Assembly: GCA_030593155.1 (NCBI GenBank)
Contig: JAUVHT010000011.1
Span: 1 to 11,709, forward strand
Length of the DNA stretch: 11,709 bases
Direction of reading: 5' to 3'
DNA from: Candidatus Bathyarchaeota archaeon
Lineage (GTDB): Archaea > Thermoproteota > Bathyarchaeia > TCS64
Positions 1-7,774 of this stretch are shown here, in pieces. The translations under genes were made by a program, and so were the position numbers. Below the pieces are notes generated by a model. That model searched no databases. It worked only from the letters and a program-made list of their open reading frames with translations, and had not been told where the DNA came from. The first letter of the stretch is position 1, and each line of letters starts with the position of its first letter.

Positions 1-380
1 AAATCTTGGATCCGTCAAGCCTCTCCGAGAGACAGTTGAAAGCCTTGGAGCTGATCAGGGAGAAGGTCCTCGGGAGATGCGGCACCACGGGGCTGCAGGA
101 GGCCATCAACGCGGCGTTCTTCCGCCTTCTCGAATCCATCCCCGTCTACCCGGTGGAGGACGCGGAGAAGCTCACGGACCATCAGGGAAGGGTCCTCCCC
201 GACTGCTACCTGGTGCGCCGGGGGACGACCACGAAGCAGTTCGCGGGCCTGATCCACTCCGAGCTGGCGGAGAGCTTCATCTTCGCCATCGACGCCCGGA
301 CCAAGAGGAGGCTGGGGGACAGCCATATCCTCAAGGAGAACGACATCATCCAGATAGTCTCAGCGAAGTCGAGGAGATGA
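1..380 (+). CDS. Ygr210/YchF-type GTP-binding protein, C-terminal part with TGS domain (5' end outside window)
   Basis: The frame is open from the first bases to a TGA at 378-380, so this is the 3' end of a longer gene; the TTG at base 6 is not a believable start. About 125 residues are visible. An alpha-helical stretch (NAAFFRLLESIPVYPVEDAE) leads into a TGS-like domain of about 70 residues: LTDHQGRVLP, then the LVRRGTTTKQFAGLIHSEL block, then GDSHILKENDIIQIVSAK. This arrangement is typical of the C-terminus of the archaeal and eukaryotic Ygr210 branch of Obg/YchF GTPases. Members bind GTP or ATP and are thought to act on ribosomes or translation, but their exact role is poorly known. The G motifs lie outside the window and cannot be checked. 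The next gene starts within about 30 bases, suggesting co-transcription. Confidence 0.8.
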   Translation, partial: ILDPSSLSERQLKALELIREKVLGRCGTTGLQEAINAAFFRLLESIPVYPVEDAEKLTDHQGRVLPDCYLVRRGTTTKQFAGLIHSELAESFIFAIDARTKRRLGDSHILKENDIIQIVSAKSRR

Positions 381-404
381 GCGAGGAGGATTAAGACGAA
401 CGGT

Positions 405-1322
405 ATCAGGATCCTGGTGTGCGACCCCATCCACGACGAGGGCGTCAGGATGCTCATGGAGGCCGGATTCGACGTGGACATCGAGACGTCCATCACAGGC
501 CCAGAGCTGGTGGAGCGAGTGAAAGATTTCGACGCCATCGTGGTCCGGAGCAGGACCAAGGTGACCAGGGAGGTCATAGAAGCCTCGGGAAGGCTGAGGG
601 CCGTGGCCAGGGCCGGAGTGGGCCTGGACAACGTGGATCTGGAGGCGGCAAAGGAGCGGGGAGTCGAGGTGCTGAACTCCCCGGAGGCCCCCTCCAACGC
701 CGTCGCGGAGCTGGTCCTCGGGCTAATGCTGTCCCTGGCCCGGAGGATCCCCCTCGGCGACGCCAGCATGAAGAGGGGCGAGTGGATCAAGCGGCGGCTC
801 ACGGGCTTCGAGCTGGAAGGGAAGACCCTGGGCATCGTGGGCTTCGGCCGCATAGGCTACAATCTGGCTAGGAAGGCGAAGGCCATGGGGATGAGGGTGG
901 TCACCGACGCAAGCATCGAGAAGCTGATGCGCTTCGTGGAGGAGACGGGCGCGGAATCTGTCCCCATGGAGGACCTCTTTAAGGAGTCCGACTTCGTGTC
1001 TATTCACGTCCCCCTGCGCCCTCAGACCAGGCACATGATTGGAGCCAGGGAACTGGAGACCATGAAAGACGGCGCATATCTCATCAACACCGCCCGAGGC
1101 GGGGTGGTGGACGAGGACGCCCTCAGGGAGGCTCTCGTTCGCGGGAAGCTCGCGGGGGCGGCTCTGGACGTCTTCGAGATCGAGCCCCCCGAGGACACTT
1201 CCCTGACGGGGTTGGAGAACTTTATCGCCTTGCCCCACATCGGGGCGGCCACCATTGAAGCCCAGGCGGCCAACTCCACTATCGTGGCCGAGAAGTTGAT
1301 AACACTATTTACCGGAGACTAG
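405..1322 (+). CDS. serA: D-3-phosphoglycerate dehydrogenase-like D-2-hydroxyacid dehydrogenase, short form without ACT domain
   Basis: Predicted NAD-dependent oxidation of 3-phosphoglycerate to 3-phosphohydroxypyruvate, the first step of serine synthesis. Counting from ATC at 405 (305 residues), the substrate domain begins RILVCDP. The Rossmann motif GFGRIG is at about 146-151. The catalytic set is Arg231 (NTARGG), Glu260 (EIEPP) and His278 (PHIGAAT). The protein ends right after the returning helix, so it lacks the ASB and ACT regulatory domains of long SerA. Other 2-hydroxyacid dehydrogenases share this fold, so the substrate is inferred. The start is unusual: the first canonical codon after the preceding in-frame stop (378-380) is GTG 417, which removes the first beta strand. 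ATC 405 gives the expected MRILVCDP, although the GAGGAGG site at 383-389 is 15 bases away. A one-base indel joining ATG 377 (MSEE...) to this frame is the alternative. Confidence 0.85.
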   Translation: MRILVCDPIHDEGVRMLMEAGFDVDIETSITGPELVERVKDFDAIVVRSRTKVTREVIEASGRLRAVARAGVGLDNVDLEAAKERGVEVLNSPEAPSNAVAELVLGLMLSLARRIPLGDASMKRGEWIKRRLTGFELEGKTLGIVGFGRIGYNLARKAKAMGMRVVTDASIEKLMRFVEETGAESVPMEDLFKESDFVSIHVPLRPQTRHMIGARELETMKDGAYLINTARGGVVDEDALREALVRGKLAGAALDVFEIEPPEDTSLTGLENFIALPHIGAATIEAQAANSTIVAEKLITLFTGD

Positions 1323-1356
1323 AGGTCGCCGTAGGACTCTGTGGCCCTGATCTAGG

Positions 1357-1815
1357 CTAGTCCTGTCTCTTGCTTATCCAGCCGACGTCTTTGTCGGATT
1401 TTATTGAAGGGCTGTGGGGGTCTACCAGGATGACCTCGAACCACTTGGAGACTCCGTCTTCCCAGACCCAGTAGGAGCTGAGGACCTCCAGGTTTGGATA
1501 CTTTCTGGCGACTCTCTCCTCTCCGATGAGCTTGATGCTCTTGGCGGGGGTGTACTTCGAGACGCCCATCCTCTTCTGCCGCCTCCCCATCTTGGGCCGG
1601 GGCTTCCTCCTGCCGCCCCGCCTCACCTTCACCCGGACGACCACGAAGCCCTTCTTCGCCTTGTAACCCAGGCGCCTGGCCCTGTCGATGCGGGTGGGCT
1701 TGTCGATCCTGACTATGGTTGGCTGGCGCCTCCACACGATGACCCTTTTCCTCATCAGGTTCCTGACGAAGCTGTCATCGGGTCTCCTCCACGCCTGCTT
1801 AAGGTGGCGATACAT
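1357..1815 (-). CDS. rpl15e: 50S ribosomal protein eL15 (L15e), lacking the usual C-terminal tail
   Basis: This is a structural protein of the large ribosomal subunit, found in archaea and eukaryotes. The 152 residues carry the family's signature run: MYRHLKQAW at the start, [17 protein letters not shown] near 41-57, [22 protein letters not shown], then [19 protein letters not shown] and [14 protein letters not shown]. The ATG start (1813-1815) matches the family start exactly and has a GAGGACG site 6 bases upstream. Many archaeal eL15 proteins run to about 190 residues and continue after the WI..K position with a basic tail like HRGRVFRGLTSAGKKGRGL. Here the protein stops at WISKRQD. In a neighbouring frame the DNA just past the stop reads HRVLRRPLVSGK, which resembles that tail. 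The gene converges on the dehydrogenase gene with only 34 bases between stop codons. Confidence 0.93.
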   Translation of the reverse strand: MYRHLKQAWRRPDDSFVRNLMRKRVIVWRRQPTIVRIDKPTRIDRARRLGYKAKKGFVVVRVKVRRGGRRKPRPKMGRRQKRMGVSKYTPAKSIKLIGEERVARKYPNLEVLSSYWVWEDGVSKWFEVILVDPHSPSIKSDKDVGWISKRQD

Positions 1816-1864
1816 CTGGGTCGTCCTCTATTTCCGAAACTACCGAACAAAACAGTCTTCGACC

Positions 1865-1872
1865 ATATAAAG
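1865..1872 (-). promoter_or_regulatory. TATA-like box for the eL15 gene
   Basis: The minus strand reads CTTTATAT about 50 bases before the eL15 ATG. An archaeal start site about 25 bases downstream would leave a leader of some 20-25 bases that still holds the GAGGACG ribosome-binding site. Nothing else recognisable was found in the 210-base gap between eL15 and the pyrophosphatase gene (1816-2025). Confidence 0.55.
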
Positions 1873-2025
1873 ATTGAGGACAGCCCGGTCACGGTCATGA
1901 TAGATCGCTAGATAGATGTGGCCCCCCGCCAATGTCCCAAACTTGGCTTACCCCTGCGGTTTTCTCCTTCAATGATTCGTCGCGAGACTAAAACTGGGGA
2001 GAATCGCGGATGTTGAAACAGGCCC

Positions 2026-4029
2026 TCAGAGCCCGATGAGGGCGTAGGCTATGATGAGGGGAGCGAACAGCGAGGCGATCTGGCTGATCACCGTCACGAG
2101 GGTGTTCAGCGATGGCCCGGCAGTATCCTTGAACGGGTCTCCAACCGTGTCACCGATGACCGCGGCCTTGTGGGCGTCCGAGCCCTTCCCCCCGAAGTAG
2201 CCTGACTCGACATACTTCTTCGCGTTGTCCCAGAGCCCCCCAGAGTTGGCCATGAGGATGGCTAGGAAGAACCCGCTGAAGATCGCCCCGCTGAGGTAGC
2301 CCCCGAGGGCGTGGATGCCTGCCACGAACCCCACGATCAGAGTCGTGCTTATGGAGAACACTATGAGGGGGAGCAGCTCCTTTAGGGCTCCCTTGGTTGC
2401 GATGTTGATGCATGCGTTGTAGTCGGGCTGGCCCGTTCCCTCCATGAGGCCGGGGATCTCCCTGAACTGGCGGCGGATTTCCTCGATCATCCTGAAGGCG
2501 TTCTTGGAGACTCCGAGGATGATCATAGCGGAGAAGATTATAGGGACGGACATGCCTATGAAAACCCCCATCATGACGAGGGGGTTCATCAGGTTGAAGC
2601 TGATGGTCTGCCCCGTGATGGTCTTCACGATCTCCTGGTAGGACGCGAGGAGGGCGAGGGAGGTGAGGCCCGCGGCTCCGATGGCGAAGCCCTTTGTGAT
2701 AGCCTTCGTCGTGTTGCCGGCTGCGTCGATCTCGTCCGTGATGTCGACGATATCATCCCCCAGTTCGGCCATCTCGGCTATGCCCTTGGCGTTGTCCCCG
2801 ATGGGGCCGTAGGCGTCTCCCGTGATGATGATACCTGCAATTGCGAGCATCCCGACGGCGGCGATGCCGACGCCATAGACACCGTAGAGCGTGTAGGCGA
2901 TGGCTGAGCCGATCCCTATCCCGAGGAGGGCGGGGAAGCAGCTGATCAAGCCGTAGGAGAAGCCGGTAAGGATGCTTATGGCGGCCCCGGTCTGGGACGC
3001 CTCTGCGGTCTTCTTGACGGGAGACCGGTTGATGGAGGTATAGTAGTCAGAGGTCATACCGATAACTATGCCAGCTAGGAGGCCGACTACGTTCGCGTAC
3101 CAGATCTTCACGTCGTAGCCGAAAAACCAGGTTGCGATATAGGTGAGGGCTGCGAAGGTGAAGGTGGTGACGTAGGTTCCCATGTTCAGGGCCTTGCCGG
3201 GGTCGCCCCCCTTCGGTACCCTGACCATCGCGATGCCGATGATGGACGAGATGATGCCCAAGCCGGCGAAAACCAGGGGTACCGTCTCTAGGTAGGCGAT
3301 CTGTGAGGATCCGCCCAGAATCATGGCTGCCATGATCGCTGCGATGTACGAGTCGAAAAGGTCGGCTCCCGACCCAGCGCAGTCCCCCACGTTGTCCCCG
3401 ACATTGTCGGCGATGACCGCGGGGTTCCTCGGGTCATCCTCCGGGATGCCGAGCTCAACCTTGCCGACGAGGTCGGCCGCTATGTCGGCGGTCTTGGTGT
3501 AAATGCCGCCTCCCGCCTTCATGAATAAAGTGAGGGTGCTGGCGCCGATGCTCATGCCGAGGATGGTCTCGGGGTCTCCAGTTAACCAGTAGATGATGCT
3601 GATACCGAATAGGGCGAGGCCGACCACCATGAGGCCCATGACGGCACCTCCCCTGAAGGCGATGTGGAAAGCCTCGGCGAGACCCCCCTTCTTGGCGGCG
3701 TTCGCCGTCCTGACGTTGGCTTTGACCGCGATCTCCATGCCTATCACGCCAGCGATGGCGGAGAATATGGTGCCGAAGACGTAGGTCAGGCCGATCTTGA
3801 CGTTCAGGAAGACGGAGAGGGCGATGGCCATGAGGGCCACGAAGACGCCGAGGTATGTATACTCGGTCTTCAGGAACGACCTAGAGCCTTCCTGGATCCA
3901 ACCGGCGATTTCCTTCATCCGGTCCGTGCCTGCATCCTTACCCATGACGTACCGAAACAGAAATAATCCTATTGCGATCGAAATGACCGATGAAACGGGC
4001 GCGATTAGCCAGGGGTCGAAAGCAGCCAT
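2026..4029 (-). CDS. hppA: Membrane-bound proton-translocating pyrophosphatase, K+-independent type
   Basis: An integral membrane pump that hydrolyses pyrophosphate and moves ions out of the cytoplasm. The 667 residues contain many hydrophobic spans, and the length is normal for the family. Substrate-site motifs are intact: [14 protein letters not shown] (179-192), [18 protein letters not shown] (208-225), [11 protein letters not shown] (404-414) and [17 protein letters not shown] (626-642). In [10 protein letters not shown] (438-447) a lysine occupies position 442, where K+-dependent enzymes have alanine, and threonine follows at 445. This is the established signature of the K+-independent class, whose known members pump protons, so H+ is the likely ion. 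The ATG start has a GAGAGG site, and a TATA-like box lies 59 bases upstream. By consuming pyrophosphate it could help pull biosynthetic reactions forward, including ATP sulfurylase encoded further along. Confidence 0.96.
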   Translation of the reverse strand: MAAFDPWLIAPVSSVISIAIGLFLFRYVMGKDAGTDRMKEIAGWIQEGSRSFLKTEYTYLGVFVALMAIALSVFLNVKIGLTYVFGTIFSAIAGVIGMEIAVKANVRTANAAKKGGLAEAFHIAFRGGAVMGLMVVGLALFGISIIYWLTGDPETILGMSIGASTLTLFMKAGGGIYTKTADIAADLVGKVELGIPEDDPRNPAVIADNVGDNVGDCAGSGADLFDSYIAAIMAAMILGGSSQIAYLETVPLVFAGLGIISSIIGIAMVRVPKGGDPGKALNMGTYVTTFTFAALTYIATWFFGYDVKIWYANVVGLLAGIVIGMTSDYYTSINRSPVKKTAEASQTGAAISILTGFSYGLISCFPALLGIGIGSAIAYTLYGVYGVGIAAVGMLAIAGIIITGDAYGPIGDNAKGIAEMAELGDDIVDITDEIDAAGNTTKAITKGFAIGAAGLTSLALLASYQEIVKTITGQTISFNLMNPLVMMGVFIGMSVPIIFSAMIILGVSKNAFRMIEEIRRQFREIPGLMEGTGQPDYNACINIATKGALKELLPLIVFSISTTLIVGFVAGIHALGGYLSGAIFSGFFLAILMANSGGLWDNAKKYVESGYFGGKGSDAHKAAVIGDTVGDPFKDTAGPSLNTLVTVISQIASLFAPLIIAYALIGL

Positions 4030-4087
4030 GATAAAATCCTCTCACATCTAACTGAATGAAACTTACCAAAACTCACTCGGGAATGAC

Positions 4088-4096
4088 TATATAAAA
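4088..4096 (-). promoter_or_regulatory. TATA-like box for the pyrophosphatase gene
   Basis: The minus strand reads TTTTATATA here, in the 77-base gap after the P-type ATPase stop and 59 bases before the hppA ATG. Its position supports separate transcription of hppA rather than pure read-through from the ATPase gene. Confidence 0.6.
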
Positions 4097-4106
4097 GTAT
4101 TTGAGA

Positions 4107-6845
4107 TTAGGCGGTTGCCTCTGTTTTCCTGTGGGCCATGTATCTTCTCCGCGGAATCAGTTTTCCTGGAATTATCAGGAAGGCCGTCAGCGAGCCGATG
4201 AAGCAGAGGAGGAGTTGGAAGGGGGTCAGAGGGACCACCTTGAATATTATGTTTAACGCCGGGACATATAGTATAGCCATCTGCAACATAAGGGACACGA
4301 GGATGGTGATGAATAGCATCTTGTTTTCCGTCCAGCCCTTCCACCCTAAGCTGAAGATGTGGTGGGTCTCTGACCGGCATTGGTAGGCGAGGAAGAACTC
4401 GAAGAACACTATTGAGGTGAAGGCCACCGTCCTGGCTTGGACGGCGCTGCCAGTAGTAGCGTACGTATATATGAAAGGTATGAAGTCGGAGATGAAGTCG
4501 ACCAGTGCGGCGAACACGATGAAACGCCAGAACCGGGTCAGCAACCCTTCGTCGGGGTTCCGGGGCGGATACTTCATCAGGTCGGGGTCCGGCGGGTCGA
4601 TGCTCAATGCGACGGCTGGCAGACCATCCGTGACCAAGTTGACCCACAAGATATGGATTGGCAGGAAGGGCAGCGGCAGTCCCAGGAGGGTGCAGACTGT
4701 GATCTCTATGAACTCGTCGAAGTTGGCGGCCAGCATCAGCCTGAGGTACTTGGTGACGTTGTCGTAGATGTGGCGGCCCCCCTGCACGGCCCGGACGATG
4801 GTGGCGAAGTTGTCGTCCTCCAGCACCATGTCGCTGGCCTCCTTGGTGACATCGGTGCCCTTGATGCCCATGGCGATGCCGATGTCCGCGGCCTTCAGCG
4901 CCGGGGCGTCGTTGACTCCGTCCCCGGTCATCGCTACGATGTGGCCATTCCGTTTAAGGGACATGGCGATGCGCATCTTGTGCTCAGGGGAGACCCGGGC
5001 GAAGACACTGATGTCCTCGATGACCTCGTCGAGCCTATCGTCGTCGATCTCCTCCAGCTCCTCGCCAATCATCACCGAGCCTGGGGTCTCCTCCTCGAGC
5101 ATCCCGATCTCCTTGGCGATGGCGACGGCGGTGAGCCTGTGGTCTCCCGTGACCATCACGGTCCTGATGCCCGCCTGCTTGCAGGTGTTTATCGCCTGCG
5201 GGACCTCTTCCCTCGCCGGGTCTATCATGCCAACGAGGCCGACATAGGTTAAGCCGGATTCCACCGCCTCCATCTCGTAGTCGTCGATGTTGTCGGTCAT
5301 CTCCTTGTAGGCCATCGCGAGCACCCTGAGGGCGTCGCTCGCCATAGCCTGCATTGTGAACAGGGCGTGTTCACGGTCCGCCTCGGAGAGGGGTCTCGCT
5401 TCCCCATTTTCGATGATGCTGACGCTCCGCTCTAGGATGATTTCGGGGGCGCCCTTGACGTACGCGATCCTGACGCCGTCTGGGCTATCGTGGATGGTGG
5501 TCATCATCTTCCGGGTCGAGTCGAAGGGGAACTCGCCGACCCTGGGGTAGTCCCTCCTGAGCTCTTCGCCCATGTCGGCCTTGGCGCCCACTACAGTCAG
5601 GGCTCCCTCGGTGGGATCTCCTAAGACAACCCAGTTTCCTTCGCTCTCCTGGAGGTGGGCGTCGTTGTTGAGGAATCCTATCCTTAGGAGGAGATCTACG
5701 TCGCTGTTCTCCTGGGGGGTGACAGGCTCACCGTACATGGTGAACTCCCCGGTCGGGGCGTACCCCGAGCCTGATATGTCTATGACACTGTCTCCGTAGG
5801 TGATCTGCCTGACGGTCATCTCGTTCCGGGTAAGAGTGCCAGTCTTGTCTGAGCAGATGACGGTGGTGCTTCCCAGGGTCTCGACAGATGCAAGTTTACG
5901 AACGATGGCCTTCTGCTTGGCCATCTTGGAGACGCCGAGAGCAAGGGTGATGGTCAGAACAGCGGGTAGCCCCTCGGGGATGGCCGATACTGCGAGGCTG
6001 ATGGCGGTCATGAACATGGTCTCGAGCTCGTGTTTGTGGATGAGGAATCCGATGAGGAAGACCCAGATGGTGAGGATGACGCTGATCGCTCCGAGCTGGC
6101 GGCCCATCTTCTCCATCTTCTGCTTCAGCGGAGGCTCCTCCACCTCCACGGCCTGTACCATGCCCGCGATCTTCCCGAACTCCGTGCTCATCCCGGTCTC
6201 CGTCACCACCGCCACGGCTCTGCCGCCGGTCACGACGGTGCCCATGAAGACCATGTTCTTCCTGTCTCCGATGCCAACATCTTTTCCCAGTGCGTCGAGC
6301 CTCTTAGTCACGGGGGTGGATTCCCCGGTGAGGGCGGCCTCGTCCACCTGGAGGTTGGGGGCCTCGATCAGCCTCGAGTCCGCGGGCACGCGGCTGCCGG
6401 CCTCGAGGAGGGTTATGTCTCCTGGGACGAGGTCCTTGGAGTCTATGGACTGCTCCTTCCCGTCTCGGAGAACCAGGACGTGGAGTGAGACCATCTTCTT
6501 TAGGGCCTCCACGGCCTGCTCGGCCCGGTACTCCTGGACGAAGCCGAGGATGGCGTTCATGACGACGATGAACAGAATGACGTAGGTGTCGGTCATGACC
6601 TCCCCCTTCTGAATGGCGATGTAAGCCGAGAATACTGCGGATATCATCAGGATGAGGACAAGGACGCTCTTGAACTGGCTGAGGAAGATCTCCAGAGGCG
6701 TGATCTTCTTCTCCTCCTTCAGCTCGTTGGGGCCGAACCGCTCCAGCCTCTCCTTGGCCTCTTCTCCACTTATGCCGCTACGGTTCGAGCTCAGCGATTC
6801 TAGAACTGTTTCAATGTCCTCAGCGTGCCAATCCTTCTTTTCCAA
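4107..6845 (-). CDS. P-type Ca2+-transporting ATPase (type IIA, SERCA-like)
   Basis: An ATP-driven cation pump of the membrane, 912 residues. Cytoplasmic motifs: TGES (173-176) in the actuator domain, phosphorylated Asp333 in CSDKTGTLT, KGAPE (464-468) for nucleotide binding, MVTGD (564-568) and TGDGVNDAP (640-648). The calcium ligands of SERCA all have counterparts: Glu291 in PEGLP (E309), Asn708 and Glu711 (N768, E771), Asn736, Thr739 and Asp740 in WVNLVTDG (N796, T799, D800), and Glu816 (E908). Both SERCA-type sites therefore look complete, which argues for Ca2+ over Na+/K+ or H+ and for two ions per cycle. The start is TTG (6843-6845), with GGTGAG 7 bases upstream. Ion choice rests on residue comparison only. 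It ends 77 bases before hppA on the same strand. Confidence 0.95.
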   Translation of the reverse strand: MEKKDWHAEDIETVLESLSSNRSGISGEEAKERLERFGPNELKEEKKITPLEIFLSQFKSVLVLILMISAVFSAYIAIQKGEVMTDTYVILFIVVMNAILGFVQEYRAEQAVEALKKMVSLHVLVLRDGKEQSIDSKDLVPGDITLLEAGSRVPADSRLIEAPNLQVDEAALTGESTPVTKRLDALGKDVGIGDRKNMVFMGTVVTGGRAVAVVTETGMSTEFGKIAGMVQAVEVEEPPLKQKMEKMGRQLGAISVILTIWVFLIGFLIHKHELETMFMTAISLAVSAIPEGLPAVLTITLALGVSKMAKQKAIVRKLASVETLGSTTVICSDKTGTLTRNEMTVRQITYGDSVIDISGSGYAPTGEFTMYGEPVTPQENSDVDLLLRIGFLNNDAHLQESEGNWVVLGDPTEGALTVVGAKADMGEELRRDYPRVGEFPFDSTRKMMTTIHDSPDGVRIAYVKGAPEIILERSVSIIENGEARPLSEADREHALFTMQAMASDALRVLAMAYKEMTDNIDDYEMEAVESGLTYVGLVGMIDPAREEVPQAINTCKQAGIRTVMVTGDHRLTAVAIAKEIGMLEEETPGSVMIGEELEEIDDDRLDEVIEDISVFARVSPEHKMRIAMSLKRNGHIVAMTGDGVNDAPALKAADIGIAMGIKGTDVTKEASDMVLEDDNFATIVRAVQGGRHIYDNVTKYLRLMLAANFDEFIEITVCTLLGLPLPFLPIHILWVNLVTDGLPAVALSIDPPDPDLMKYPPRNPDEGLLTRFWRFIVFAALVDFISDFIPFIYTYATTGSAVQARTVAFTSIVFFEFFLAYQCRSETHHIFSLGWKGWTENKMLFITILVSLMLQMAILYVPALNIIFKVVPLTPFQLLLCFIGSLTAFLIIPGKLIPRRRYMAHRKTEATA

Positions 6846-6914
6846 AGAGGTCTCACCGAACTGTTCCCTAGGCCCTTTGTGGACTCTATGACTTCAGAAG
6901 AAGATGTGGTTGAA

Positions 6915-6923
6915 TTTAAATAT
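6915..6923 (-). promoter_or_regulatory. TATA-like box for the P-type ATPase gene
   Basis: The minus strand reads ATATTTAAA about 70 bases before the TTG start. A start site 25 bases downstream would leave a leader of about 45 bases with the GGTGAG site at its end. Apart from this box I see nothing definite in 6846-7051. Confidence 0.5.
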
Positions 6924-7051
6924 CTTCTCCCACGTTTGAGGCTCGAATAAGTGGGATTTGGTCCTTTGCATAGTGTTTTGAAAGGGAGGCATGGATAGAT
7001 CTAATGGAAACTCAAAGCCGGCGGCCCATCATTCCATCAAGGCGTGGTTCC

Positions 7052-7213
7052 TCAAGCGAACGAGGAAACTTGTTTCTCTTCGAGTTTCCTTCTCCGTTCT
7101 TCCCGGAGACGCCTCTGCAGGCTCCGGTACGTGCTGTAGTCAATGGCCACGCAGCACCCGAACAAGATGGCGGCGGTTATGCCTATGGCCAATACCAGAT
7201 AATACCAGACCAA
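7052..7213 (-). CDS. Small single-span membrane protein with a strongly basic C-terminal tail, unknown function
   Basis: I do not recognise this protein. From TTG at 7211-7213 it has 53 residues. A hydrophobic segment of about 22 residues (YYLVLAIGITAAILFGCCVAI) starts almost at the N-terminus, followed by a charged, probably helical tail (RSLQRRLREERRRKLEEK). By the positive-inside rule the tail should be cytoplasmic. The start was chosen because GAGGTGATC (7223-7231), close to a perfect anti-SD match, sits 9 bases before it. A GTG start at 7273 would make 73 residues but lies upstream of that site. A TATA-like GTTTTAAC is at 7263-7270. It stands alone between the PIN nuclease and the ATPase on the same strand. 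Overlapping plus-strand frames are less convincing. Its reality rests on the ribosome site and protein character. Confidence 0.55.
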   Translation of the reverse strand: MVWYYLVLAIGITAAILFGCCVAIDYSTYRSLQRRLREERRRKLEEKQVSSFA

Positions 7214-7262
7214 GGCTACCCCGATCACCTCTGACGAATTTGCGTTTATAATGATTTTGATA

Positions 7263-7270
7263 GTTAAAAC
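7263..7270 (-). promoter_or_regulatory. Possible TATA-like box for the small membrane protein gene
   Basis: The minus strand reads GTTTTAAC 50 bases before the TTG start, within an A+T-rich stretch (7240-7340) that contrasts with the G+C-rich genes on either side. Several other A+T-rich hexamers nearby could serve instead. Confidence 0.3.
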
Positions 7271-7361
7271 CACGGTTTACTTGTATGCAAACTTGGAATT
7301 TTTTCTGTTTAAAATGGTTTATTATCCTTTTTTTAAAGCCTTAAGCCAATGCAAACGGGGG

Positions 7362-7751
7362 TTAATAGGCAATTCCATCTATTTCGAGGTGGTTCTTCTG
7401 CCTCAGGAAAACCACCGGGATCCCGACCTTCCTGAGTCTCTTTCTCAGTTCGGCGTCGTTAGTCGCCACGGTGAATCGCCTTTCCAACGCTATCCTGAGG
7501 ATGGAATCATCCACCGTCTCGCCGGGGCCAAGGCTCTCATCCATCACCTCACAGCTATCCGTGAGCCCTAGAGCAAAATCCACCTCTCTTCTTAACGATG
7601 GTTTCGCATCGGATCCGAGGAGCTTGAGTTCGTCTATTATCGGGGTGGTCACGATGCAGCGGACGTTCCTGCTAAGGATCCGCCGGAGTTCCTCGAAGAT
7701 GTCCACCCTGAATCGGTGGGGGACGAAGAGAAAGTTAGAGTCCAGGATCAC
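7362..7751 (-). CDS. PIN-domain ribonuclease, archaeal Fcf1/VapC9-like
   Basis: A predicted metal-dependent endoribonuclease of 129 residues, the normal size of a single PIN domain. The acidic residues expected for the active site are present: Asp4 (ILDSN), Glu41 (PIIDEL), Asp81/Asp82 (TVDDSIL) and Asp99 (VATNDAEL). The opening ILDSNFLFVPHRFRVDIFEEL and ending VVFLRQKNHLEIDG match the archaeal family related to eukaryotic Fcf1/Utp24, which cuts rRNA precursors; in archaea the role is inferred. The GTG start at 7749-7751 begins the first beta strand and lies 23 bases after the aIF2 gamma stop. The frame is open further upstream, but that part only overlaps aIF2 gamma. The SD site is weak, so translation is probably coupled. 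A PIN gene right after aIF2 gamma is a common archaeal arrangement. It is unlikely to be a VapC toxin, as no antitoxin gene adjoins it. Confidence 0.88.
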   Translation of the reverse strand: MILDSNFLFVPHRFRVDIFEELRRILSRNVRCIVTTPIIDELKLLGSDAKPSLRREVDFALGLTDSCEVMDESLGPGETVDDSILRIALERRFTVATNDAELRKRLRKVGIPVVFLRQKNHLEIDGIAY

Positions 7752-7774
7752 CCCCGCTGAGGGTTCCGTGCGGG

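Noticed and set aside
1981..2008. CGCGA/TCGCG inverted repeat downstream of hppA with a short T-run in the loop
   Set aside because: The five-base stem and long loop are likely by chance, and the T-run is only four bases.
4437..6585. Long plus-strand open frames opposite the P-type ATPase (up to 271 residues)
   Set aside because: They are antisense shadows of a G+C-rich gene with a full set of conserved motifs; their products show no family features.
7048..7067. Six-base inverted repeat TTCCTC/GAGGAA at the end of the small membrane protein gene
   Set aside because: Short stem with an 8-base loop and no following T-run on the minus strand; not enough to call a terminator.
6991..7251. Plus-strand frame of 86 residues opposite the small membrane protein, with GGGAGG just before its ATG
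   Set aside because: The SD spacing is only one base, the product is an Arg/Ser/Pro-rich shadow-like sequence, and the minus-strand frame has a better ribosome site and a clear membrane segment.
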